Below are positions 16,051 through 24,540 of a stretch of 64,000 nt of DNA, piece after piece; position 1 is the first letter of the stretch, and every line of letters begins with the position of its first letter. The translations under genes were made by a program, and so were the position numbers. Origin of the DNA: Flavobacteriaceae bacterium PS02337 (GTDB taxonomy: Bacteria; Bacteroidota; Bacteroidia; Flavobacteriales; Flavobacteriaceae); the NCBI GenBank assembly GCA_029959285.1, contig JASCOE010000004.1, positions 310,001 to 374,000 on the forward strand. Direction: 5' to 3'. The notes below the pieces were generated by a model. That model ran no database searches. It had not been told where the DNA came from and saw only the letters and a list, made by a program, of their open reading frames with translations.

Positions 16051-19000
16051 ATGAATAAGAAATCCATTCATTATTTAAAAAAAACACTTCGTATACTGCT
16101 TTGGTGTGTGGGTTCAGTGATTACACTTTTGTTACTTCTGATCATTTTAATTCAGGTTCCTTCGGTCCAAAATTTCGTTAAAGATAAAGCGATTAATTAT
16201 CTTCAAGGCAAGATAAAAACCAAAGTTTCCTTAGATCATATTTCTATAAAATTCCCAAAAGATGTAGTTTTGGAAGGTTTCTATTTTGAAGATCAAAAGA
16301 AAGATACTCTTCTGGCAGGTAATCGTTTAGAAGTTGATGTTGATCTTTTTAAGTTGGTTAGCAGCGAACTAGAAATCAATTCGGTTTCGTTGGAAAATGT
16401 AAAAGCGAATATTTCTAGAAACAAAGATGGCGTTTTCAATTTTGATTACATCATAAAAGCATTCGAATCGAAAGAACCAAAAGTGGAAGATCCAAATGCA
16501 AAACCTTTCAAAATATCAGTTGTAAAAGTCAATTTAGACAATGTAAAATTCAACTTTAAAGATGATTTTTCTAAAAATGATATTCGTGTAAATCTTACGC
16601 ATTTCGATACTAAATTCAAAGAATTCGATTTGGATAAAATGAATTTTAATATTCCAAACATCAATTTAAATGGGTTGAAAGTAGTTTTAGATCAAGATGT
16701 TGTAGAAAAAATTGCTGAGGTTTCTGTAAAAACGGTCGATACGATTTCGAAACGACCAGATTTCAGTTTAAATCTTGGAAAAGTTGCGCTTTCTAAAATT
16801 GATATTTTATACGATAATAAAGATTCAAAACTTAATTCGGGGATTCGTTTAGGAAATCTGAATTTAGCTGTCAATAAAATTGATCTAAATAATCAGCTTT
16901 TAGATTTTGATACTTTCGAAGTGAAAAATCTAAGAGGAAATTTAAGACTTGGAGCAAAAGACAAACAAATTCAAACTCCAACGTTAGATTCAACTTCTAT
17001 AAAACAAGCGGGTTGGAAAGTAAAATTAAACGAAACCAATCTAGAAAATATAGCATTCAAATTTGATGACATGCAATCAAAACCTAAAACAAAAGGAATT
17101 GATTACGCGCATTTAGATTTGAGCAAATTCAACTTTAAAGCCGAAAAATTATATTATGGAAATGATACGATTTCAGGAAATATTAAAACATTAACCGTAA
17201 ACGAAAAAAGCGGTTTACAAATTCAGGCTTTAAAAACAGATTTCTTTTACGGACCTAAAAATGCTTCGCTGGATAATTTGTATTTGAAAACTCCGCAAAC
17301 GCTTGTACAAGATAAAGTTAAAGCGGAATATAAATCTCTTGAATCACTTCAAAAAGATTTAGGAAATCTGGCGATTGATGCGAACCTGAAACAATCTAAA
17401 ATCGGTTTCAAAGACATTTTATTGTTTGTTCCTGATTTACAAAATACAAATCCGTTTAAAAGTAATCCAAACGCGATTCTTTACGTAGACAGCCGTGTAA
17501 GCGGAAAAGTGAAAGATTTAAATATTTCGAAATTTGAAATGAGTGGAATCGGTTCTACAAAAGTTTCCCTTTCGGGGAAAATCGCTGGGTTGCCCGATGC
17601 ACAAAAAGCCTATTACGATTTAAATATCAAAAAGATTTCGAGCACTTCAAAAGACATTAATATGTTTGTGCCTGCGGGAACAATTCCGAAGAATATTCAA
17701 ATTCCGTCGCAATTAAGTTTACAAGGAAAATTTAAAGGTTCTGTTCAGAATTTCAAAACTAATTTAGATTTAACCAGCAGTTTCGGAAATGCAAAAGTCG
17801 ATGCTTTATTTGATCAGCGCATTAAAAAAAGAGAAAAATACGATGCAGAAGTTTATCTTTTAGATTTCGATTTGGGTCGATTAATTAAAAACGATTCAAT
17901 TGGAAAAATTACGCTTAAAGCGAAAGTAAAAGGAACTGGTTTAGACCCGAAAACGGCAAATGCAGCAATTGACGGTTTGGTACAAAAAGCGGTTTTTAAT
18001 CGATATACTTACAAAGATTTAGCTTTGAAAGGAAATATCGAAAACGGTTCTTTTGCAGTAAAATCTGGAATGAAAGATCCGAATTTGAATTTCGATTTAA
18101 CAGCTTCGGGAGATACAAAACAAAAATATCCGACCGTAAAATTGAAACTAAACTTGGATATTGCCGATTTAGAAAAACTGAATCTGCACGCTGGTCCGAT
18201 GAAATTGCGCGGAAATGTCGATGCTGATATTACCAATAGTAATCCTGATTATTTGAACGGAAAAGTATTTCTTTCGAATGTTCAAATTTTACAAGATAAA
18301 GAACCAATTGTTTTGGATTCGGTTCGCGTAATTGCTTTTTCAGATAATTCTCGAAATAATATTAAAGTTTCTTCTCAATTCTTAAAAGCCGAAGTAGACG
18401 GAAAATACAAATTGACCACACTTGTCGCGGCGATGAAAAAATCGTTGTCGAAATATATCGATTTGAAAAATCCGAAAGCAAATGGTGAATCAGACGAACA
18501 AAGATTGGCTTTCACACTTTCTATAGACAACGATCCGATTTTGTTTAAATTGATTCCGAAACTAACAGGTTTAGAGCCAATTAAAATTACAGGGAAATAC
18601 AATAATGTAACAGATTCTTTGGAAGTTAGAGGAACAATTCCGAGAATTACTTACGGCGATAACACGATTTCTGACGGAAAAATAAATATCGAAGCTAAAG
18701 AAAATGCTTTAGAATATTCTATTTCTATCGCGACAATTGAAAGCGGTTCTTTAAAAATTCCGTTTACGAGTTTAAAAGGCGAAGTTCAAAATAATATACT
18801 GACTTATGCGCTTGAAGTTCAAGATGCAAAGCAAAAACAACAATATTTTATTGCCGGAGAATTTAAAGCTGAAGATTCAAAAAACATCTTAAAATTAGAT
18901 GCTGAAAATTTTGTTTTAAATTATGATAAATGGAATGTTGATCCAGAAAATGCCATCGAATTTGGAAACAAACGACTTTATATCAACAAATTTAATTTAA

Positions 19001-21159
19001 GTAATAACGGAAACGAATTAAGAGTTCAATCGCAAGGAAATCAGGATAATGCGCCATTGCAAGTCGATTTTGTAAACTTCAAAATTGAAACCATTATGAA
19101 TATGGTTAAAAAAGATGAATTGTTAATGCAAGGTTTAATTAACGGAAATGCGTTAGTTGAAAATGTGATGACGAATCCGACTTTCACATCCGATTTAAAA
19201 ATTGATGATTTTACTTTTAAAGGAGATAAAGTTGGCGATTTAGAAATTAAAATTGATAATAAAACTACTAATACGCTTGCTGCAAATGTAAGTTTGAGCG
19301 ATGAAGGAAACGATTTGAAATTAACTGGAGATTATAAATTGGACGCTGGAACTTTTGATTTTGATGTCGATATTAATAAGCTGAACATCAAAAGTATTCA
19401 AGGTTTTAGCATGGATAATATTACTGAAGGATCGGGCTATTTATCTGGAAATTTTAATATTACAGGTAATACAGAAACGCCAAGAATTAACGGAGAATTG
19501 AATTTTAATGACGCTGCTTTTAGAGTAACACAACTGAATTCTTATTTTAAAATCGGGAAAGAAAAAATCACATTTAATAACGAAACCATTTCATTTGATA
19601 AATTTTCTCTTTTTGATGAAAATGACAATGAATTGTATGTAAACGGAAATATAAAATCGGCTGATTTTAGAAAATACAATTTTGATTTATTGGTTGAAGC
19701 CGATAATTTTAGAGCCATTAATTCTAAAGCAAAAGACAACGATTTATTCTACGGGGATTTATTTTTAGACACAAAACTAAACATCAAAGGAGATTTGGAC
19801 AGTCCAACAATTGATGGAACGCTTAAAATCAATAAAGAAACCAAATTTACAGTTGTAATGCCACAATCAGATCCTTCTATCGCAGATCGCGAAGGAATTG
19901 TAGAATTTGTGGATGAAGATAATGCGTATCTCAAACAAACTGTAGATATGCAAAACAAATTGAATCAGTCTGAAATAAAAGGAATGAACGTAAATGTTGC
20001 CATTTCTATTGATAAAGAAGCGGAATTAACTTTGCTTATTGATAAATCAAACGGCGATTATTTGAATTTGAAAGGTGAAGCAGAATTAGTCGGCGGAATT
20101 GATCAATCTGGAAAAACAACTTTGACTGGAAAATATGAGTTTTCAGACGGTTCTTATCAAATGAATTTTAATGGAATAAAAAGAAAATTCGATATTCAGA
20201 AAGGAAGTTTTATTACCTGGAATGGTGAGCCAACAATGGCAACTTTAAATATTACAGCAATTTACAAAGTAGATACAGCTCCGATTGATTTGTTAGGAAA
20301 TCAGTTGAAAGATAAAACAACGGCGGTTCAAAATACATATAAACAAAAGCTTCCTTTTCAGACTTTACTGAAAATGAATGGTGAATTATTGAAACCAGAA
20401 ATTTCATTTGGAATCGTGCTTCCCGAAGGAAATTATAATGTTTCTTCGGATGTTGTGGAACTTACTCAAGCCAAATTAAAACAATTGGAACAAGATCCAG
20501 CAGAATTAAATAAACAGGTTTTTGCACTTTTATTGTTGAATAGATTTGTTGGTGAAAATCCGTTTTCGAGCGAAAGTGGCGGTACAAACGCAGAATCTTT
20601 TGCTAGACAAAGTGTGAGTAAGATTCTTTCGCAACAATTGAATAATCTTGCAGGAGATTTGATTACAGGATTTGAAGTTAATTTCGACTTAGAATCAAGC
20701 GAAGACTATACCACTGGAACCATGCAAAACAGAACCGACTTGAATGTCGAGGTTTCTAAAAAATTGTTAGACGATAGATTAAAGGTTACTGTAGGAAGTA
20801 GTTTTGGAGTAGAAGGGGAACGAGCCAATGAAGAAAGTACCAATATTGCAGGCGATGTAGCACTTGATTATCAATTAACAAAAGATGGCCGTTATATGGT
20901 TCGTGCGTATCGTAAAAATCAATATCAAGTTGCGGTAGAAGGTCAGGTTGTAGAAACTGGAGTTGCTTTTGTAATTACAATGAGTTACAATAAATTCAGA
21001 GAACTTTTTCATCGTACAGAACAAGAAAAACAATTGATTAAAGATGAAAAAATCCGCAAAGAGAAAGAAAAGCAAAAAAAGAAAGCGGATAAGGAAAAAG
21101 AAAAACTTCAGGAAAACGAAGATGAAAATCAAATTAAAGGAAATGAGCAAAAAACATAA
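16051..21159 (+). CDS. tamB: TamB-like translocation and assembly module protein
   Basis: This 1702-residue protein has an N-terminal membrane anchor (about 13-36, LRILLWCVGSVITLLLLLII). A very long beta-rich region of AsmA/TamB type repeats follows, and the C-terminal DUF490/TamB domain (about 1250-1640) contains LTGKYEFSDGSYQMNF, GSFITWNGEP and LKPEISFGI. A lysine- and glutamate-rich tail (about 1655-1702) ends it. TamB proteins span the periplasm as a hydrophobic groove and help move phospholipids or assemble outer-membrane proteins. Its 3' end overlaps the next gene by 17 bases, and that gene encodes the outer-membrane partner, so they are translationally coupled. The size is typical for Bacteroidota TamB. 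Confidence 0.93.
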   Translation: MNKKSIHYLKKTLRILLWCVGSVITLLLLLIILIQVPSVQNFVKDKAINYLQGKIKTKVSLDHISIKFPKDVVLEGFYFEDQKKDTLLAGNRLEVDVDLFKLVSSELEINSVSLENVKANISRNKDGVFNFDYIIKAFESKEPKVEDPNAKPFKISVVKVNLDNVKFNFKDDFSKNDIRVNLTHFDTKFKEFDLDKMNFNIPNINLNGLKVVLDQDVVEKIAEVSVKTVDTISKRPDFSLNLGKVALSKIDILYDNKDSKLNSGIRLGNLNLAVNKIDLNNQLLDFDTFEVKNLRGNLRLGAKDKQIQTPTLDSTSIKQAGWKVKLNETNLENIAFKFDDMQSKPKTKGIDYAHLDLSKFNFKAEKLYYGNDTISGNIKTLTVNEKSGLQIQALKTDFFYGPKNASLDNLYLKTPQTLVQDKVKAEYKSLESLQKDLGNLAIDANLKQSKIGFKDILLFVPDLQNTNPFKSNPNAILYVDSRVSGKVKDLNISKFEMSGIGSTKVSLSGKIAGLPDAQKAYYDLNIKKISSTSKDINMFVPAGTIPKNIQIPSQLSLQGKFKGSVQNFKTNLDLTSSFGNAKVDALFDQRIKKREKYDAEVYLLDFDLGRLIKNDSIGKITLKAKVKGTGLDPKTANAAIDGLVQKAVFNRYTYKDLALKGNIENGSFAVKSGMKDPNLNFDLTASGDTKQKYPTVKLKLNLDIADLEKLNLHAGPMKLRGNVDADITNSNPDYLNGKVFLSNVQILQDKEPIVLDSVRVIAFSDNSRNNIKVSSQFLKAEVDGKYKLTTLVAAMKKSLSKYIDLKNPKANGESDEQRLAFTLSIDNDPILFKLIPKLTGLEPIKITGKYNNVTDSLEVRGTIPRITYGDNTISDGKINIEAKENALEYSISIATIESGSLKIPFTSLKGEVQNNILTYALEVQDAKQKQQYFIAGEFKAEDSKNILKLDAENFVLNYDKWNVDPENAIEFGNKRLYINKFNLSNNGNELRVQSQGNQDNAPLQVDFVNFKIETIMNMVKKDELLMQGLINGNALVENVMTNPTFTSDLKIDDFTFKGDKVGDLEIKIDNKTTNTLAANVSLSDEGNDLKLTGDYKLDAGTFDFDVDINKLNIKSIQGFSMDNITEGSGYLSGNFNITGNTETPRINGELNFNDAAFRVTQLNSYFKIGKEKITFNNETISFDKFSLFDENDNELYVNGNIKSADFRKYNFDLLVEADNFRAINSKAKDNDLFYGDLFLDTKLNIKGDLDSPTIDGTLKINKETKFTVVMPQSDPSIADREGIVEFVDEDNAYLKQTVDMQNKLNQSEIKGMNVNVAISIDKEAELTLLIDKSNGDYLNLKGEAELVGGIDQSGKTTLTGKYEFSDGSYQMNFNGIKRKFDIQKGSFITWNGEPTMATLNITAIYKVDTAPIDLLGNQLKDKTTAVQNTYKQKLPFQTLLKMNGELLKPEISFGIVLPEGNYNVSSDVVELTQAKLKQLEQDPAELNKQVFALLLLNRFVGENPFSSESGGTNAESFARQSVSKILSQQLNNLAGDLITGFEVNFDLESSEDYTTGTMQNRTDLNVEVSKKLLDDRLKVTVGSSFGVEGERANEESTNIAGDVALDYQLTKDGRYMVRAYRKNQYQVAVEGQVVETGVAFVITMSYNKFRELFHRTEQEKQLIKDEKIRKEKEKQKKKADKEKEKLQENEDENQIKGNEQKT

Positions 21160-23458
21160 TCATATAAACGCATCTTATATAAAGTGTATCGCACTGTTTT
21201 CCTTGTTTTTTGTGGTAGGATGCAGTAATACTAAATACCTTCCAGAAGGCGATTTGCTTTATACAGGCGGTTCTGTTACAGTTAAAGATTCGATTATGAA
21301 GAAGAAAGATCGAAAAGCTTTAGAAACAGAATTGGAAGGTTTATTACGCCCGAAACCGAACAAACAAATTTTAGGTTTACGTCCTAAATTATTGATTTAC
21401 AATCTTGCTGGAGAACCTAAAAAAGATAAAGGAACGAGATATTGGCTGCGCAATAAAGTGGGTGAAGCGCCCGTACTTTTCAGTCAAGTAGATTTAGATT
21501 ATAATGCTTCGGTTTTACGAAATTTTGCTGAAAACAGAGGTTATTTCAAAGTCAGAGTTAGTGCAGATTCGACTGTTCGAAACAAAAGAGTTACTGCAGA
21601 ATATACGGTTACGCCTAGAAAACAATACATTATAAAAAGTGTTATTTTTCCAGACGATTCTTTGAAAATGTCTAAAATCATTGCAAAAAGTCACAGAAGA
21701 AGTTTATTGAAAGTTGGAAATCCATACGATTTGGATGTTATTAAAGCAGAAAGAGAAAGAATTGATGCAAGATTAAAAGAGAAAGGCTATTTCTACTTTA
21801 ATCCCGATTATATTTTAGCAAAAGTCGACAGCAGTAAAGGCGATCACGAAGTAAAAATCAGATTGGTAATAAAAGACGATACGCCTGCAAAAGCGATGAC
21901 AGCTTATACAATTGATAAAATTTTTGTTTATCCAAATTATTCTCTTGGTAATGATAGCGCAGTTTATCGAAAAAAGAATATTACACAGTACAAAGATTTT
22001 ACAATAATTGATACGGCAGATACTTTCAAACCAAGAATTTACGATCGAACAATTTACTTTAAAAAAGGTGATGTTTACAACAGAAAAGATCATAATTTGA
22101 CTTTAAATCGATTTGTAAATCTGGGAACTTTCAGTTTTGTTAAAAACGAATTTAAACCGTCGGATTCTATTCCAAATGCTTTAGATTCTTATTATTATCT
22201 TACGCTTTTGCCTAAAAAGTTTATTCGTGTTGAAGTGATCGGAAAAACGAACTCTGCAAGTTATACAGGAACAGAATTGAATGTAAACTGGAACAATCGA
22301 AACTTTTTTAAAGGAGCTGAATTGTTTACGGCTTCGGTTTTTGGTGGAGCAGATTTTCAATTGGGCGGAGCAAACAAAGGCAAGAATATTTATAAACTCG
22401 GAGGTGAAGTTAGTTTGACTTGGCCGCGATTTATTTCTCCTTTTAATATTGAAGGAAATAGCGAATTTGTGCCGAGAACAAAAGCAACATTACGCTATGA
22501 ATATCAGAAAAGAACACAATTGTATGCGTTAAATTCTTTTAATGCTTCGTTTGGTTATTTGTGGAAAGAAAACATTCGTAAAGAACATCAATTAAATGTA
22601 ATTGATATTACATATGTGAGTCCAAACCATGTTACAGAAGAATATTTGGCTGATATACAAGCTGATCCAGCATTGGAAAAAGTAATTGAAAAACAGCTTA
22701 TTTTCGGGCCAACTTATAGCTATACTTATACGAATACGATGCAGAAACGCCGAAAAAATACCATCTATTTTAATGGCGAATTGGATTTGGCAGGAAATAT
22801 TACGGGCTTGGTTACAGGAGCAGATTATCCAGATAAAGTAAAAACGATATTTGATGTTCCGTTTAGTCAATATGTAAAAATCAAAACCGATTTTAGGCAT
22901 TATTTAAAACTTGGTAAAGAAAGCGAATTGGCGAGCAGATTAATTCTTGGAGCTGGATTTGCTTATGGAAATTCGAATACTCTTCCTACTTCGAAGCAAT
23001 TTGTTGTTGGAGGAACTAATAGTATTCGAGCTTTTAGAGCACGAACTTTAGGGCCAGGAAGTTATGTTATTCCGCCGCCGACAAATAATAATTTTACTCC
23101 AGATCAATCTGCTGATTTGAAATTAGAATTCAATACAGAATATAGAGCAAAACTTTTTAGTATTGTGCGCGGTGCTGTGTTCGTAGATGCAGGAAATATT
23201 TGGCTTTTGCATGCCGATCCGAATAAACCAGGAGCTGAAATTTCAAAAGATTTTATGAAAGAACTTGCCGTTGGAGCAGGAGCCGGTTTACGTTTCGATT
23301 TGTCATTTTTGGTTTTAAGAACAGATTTAGCAATTCCGCTTAGAAATCCCTCATTGCCAGACGGACAAAGATGGGTAATTGATGATATTAATTTTGGAAG
23401 CATTTCTTGGCGAAAAGACAATCTTATTTTGAATATTGCGATTGGATATCCTTTCTAA
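21143..23458 (+). CDS. tamL: TamL: lipid-modified TamA/BamA-family outer membrane protein
   Basis: The start is placed at the ATG at 21143, behind an AAAGGA, because it gives a clean lipoprotein signal (FFVVGC, C27). Earlier ATGs in the frame would add a poly-Lys stretch. The 771-residue product has POTRA-like modules (about 60-400: NFAENRGYFKVRVSADST, ERIDARLKEKGYFYFNPDY, YNRKDHNLTLNRFVNLGTFSFVK in parts). A 16-strand barrel of Omp85 type follows, with FVVGGTNSIRAFRARTLGPG as the loop 6 region and ending in IAIGYPF. A terminal Phe is standard for Omp85. TamL is the lipoprotein form of TamA known from Bacteroidota and is paired with TamB, as here. Confidence 0.92.
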   Translation: MSKKHNHINASYIKCIALFSLFFVVGCSNTKYLPEGDLLYTGGSVTVKDSIMKKKDRKALETELEGLLRPKPNKQILGLRPKLLIYNLAGEPKKDKGTRYWLRNKVGEAPVLFSQVDLDYNASVLRNFAENRGYFKVRVSADSTVRNKRVTAEYTVTPRKQYIIKSVIFPDDSLKMSKIIAKSHRRSLLKVGNPYDLDVIKAERERIDARLKEKGYFYFNPDYILAKVDSSKGDHEVKIRLVIKDDTPAKAMTAYTIDKIFVYPNYSLGNDSAVYRKKNITQYKDFTIIDTADTFKPRIYDRTIYFKKGDVYNRKDHNLTLNRFVNLGTFSFVKNEFKPSDSIPNALDSYYYLTLLPKKFIRVEVIGKTNSASYTGTELNVNWNNRNFFKGAELFTASVFGGADFQLGGANKGKNIYKLGGEVSLTWPRFISPFNIEGNSEFVPRTKATLRYEYQKRTQLYALNSFNASFGYLWKENIRKEHQLNVIDITYVSPNHVTEEYLADIQADPALEKVIEKQLIFGPTYSYTYTNTMQKRRKNTIYFNGELDLAGNITGLVTGADYPDKVKTIFDVPFSQYVKIKTDFRHYLKLGKESELASRLILGAGFAYGNSNTLPTSKQFVVGGTNSIRAFRARTLGPGSYVIPPPTNNNFTPDQSADLKLEFNTEYRAKLFSIVRGAVFVDAGNIWLLHADPNKPGAEISKDFMKELAVGAGAGLRFDLSFLVLRTDLAIPLRNPSLPDGQRWVIDDINFGSISWRKDNLILNIAIGYPF

Positions 23459-23465
23459 AATTTTT

Positions 23466-23592
23466 TGCCACGAATTATACTAATTTTCACGAATTCACTA
23501 TGCTGTATTTATTGATTAATTTCAATTTGAAATTCTATGAATTCAAAATTAAGTATTCAAAAAATTAGTGTAATTAGTGAAATTCGTGGCAG
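23466..23592. repeat. GCCACGAATT palindromic element, copy 1
   Basis: Terminal arms TTGCCACGAATTATACTAAT and the complement of TGCCACGAATTTCACTAAT enclose about 70 AT-rich bases. A related element lies at 30973-31057. It sits between tamL and the DUF4230 gene, where it could end or slow transcription. Confidence 0.75.
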
Positions 23593-23638
23593 AAAAAACT
23601 AAAAAAAGAAGTAAATTGCTCTTAAATATTTTATTAGA

Positions 23639-24268
23639 ATGCAAAACTTGATCAAAAGAATTATAGGCGTTGGTGTCATCGTTTTATTAATTGTTCTCGC
23701 TTTTAAATATTGCGATTTCAAGAAAGATGACGATTCTTCAATGGATTATAATACCAATTTAATTCAGCAGCAAATACTTAATGTTGGGAAGTTGGTTGTC
23801 ACCGAAGGACATTTTTCGGAAGTTGTAACGTACAAAAATCAGCAGAAATATTTAATGGATATGGTTTCTTTTGAAAAGAAAGCCTTAATTGTCGTAAATG
23901 CAGATGTTACCGTTGCTTACGATTTGCATCAAATGAAATATGATATTGATGAAAAAAATAAAACGATTACGATTTTAAGTATTCCAAAAGAAGAAATTAA
24001 AATAAATCCCGATATCAAGTTTTATGATGTTGAACAAAGTAAATTAAATCCGTTTACGGGAGACGATTATAATAAAATCAACAAATCGGTTAAAGCCAAC
24101 TTGGCAAAGAAAATCGAAAAATCTTCACTTAAAACAAACGCTCAAAACAGATTAATAAGCGAATTGTCTAAGATTTTAATTCTAACCAATTCAATGGGTT
24201 GGAAATTGCAATATAATGGAAAAACTATTGAGTCAGAAACTGAATTAAATGAAGATTTGAAATTGTAG
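23639..24268 (+). CDS. DUF4230 domain protein, membrane anchored
   Basis: This 209-residue protein has an N-terminal membrane helix (about 6-23, KRIIGVGVIVLLIVLAFKY) and a domain matching DUF4230: LVVTEGHFSEVVTYKNQQ, KKALIVVNADVTVAYDL, TITILSIPKEEIKINPDIKFYDVEQSKLNPFTGDD in successive blocks, and a helical C-terminal part ending in NSMGWKLQYN. Family members are envelope-anchored proteins of unknown function. There is no cysteine for lipidation, so it should face the periplasm from the inner membrane. It follows tamL after a palindromic repeat, which may separate the transcripts. Confidence 0.85.
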   Translation: MQNLIKRIIGVGVIVLLIVLAFKYCDFKKDDDSSMDYNTNLIQQQILNVGKLVVTEGHFSEVVTYKNQQKYLMDMVSFEKKALIVVNADVTVAYDLHQMKYDIDEKNKTITILSIPKEEIKINPDIKFYDVEQSKLNPFTGDDYNKINKSVKANLAKKIEKSSLKTNAQNRLISELSKILILTNSMGWKLQYNGKTIESETELNEDLKL

Positions 24269-24270
24269 TT

Positions 24271-24316
24271 TTTTAGGTTCAAAGATGTAGAGGTACAAAG
24301 GTTCTAAGGTTTTTTT
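24271..24316. repeat. CTTAG / AGGTTCTAAGG word repeat
   Basis: Words TTTTTTAGGTTC, AAAGATGTAG, AGGTACAAAG and GTTCTAAGG follow the DUF4230 stop. They belong to the same word family as 8571-8609 and 47311-47350. Confidence 0.45.
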
Positions 24317-24336
24317 ATAGATAACAGTATACATTT

Positions 24337-24438
24337 TTGTCATCCTGAGTGACGAAGGATCACACAAGAAGTTCCACTCAGCAATTCGCCAATCTTTGTA
24401 GAATTCCGAGTGTGATCCTTCGTCCCTCAGGATGACAA
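24337..24438. repeat. TGTCATCCTGAG...GACGAAGGATC palindromic element
   Basis: Arms of 29 bases (24337-24365 and 24410-24438) are complementary at 28 positions, beginning TTGTCATCCTGAGTGACGAA. The 44-base centre is unique here. It has the same end type as 31876-31940 and 8440-8539. It lies between converging genes and could terminate both. Confidence 0.8.
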
Positions 24439-24540
24439 GTTTGAGTGTAAATTTGGTATTTTCGAGATTAAAAAAAATCTGTCGAATCAGCTTAAATCTG
24501 CAAAATCTGCGTGAAGCATATTATAAATATACTTCGCGTC

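Noticed and set aside
21044-21142. Longer start of tamL with a poly-Lys N-terminus
   Set aside because: It would put about 33 basic residues in front of a lipoprotein signal, which would not fit export. The ATG at 21143 gives a normal signal.
20875-21150. Minus-strand Phe/Leu-rich frame opposite the tamB end
   Set aside because: It is the antisense of the Lys-rich tail; hydrophobicity is an artefact of the reversed Lys codons.
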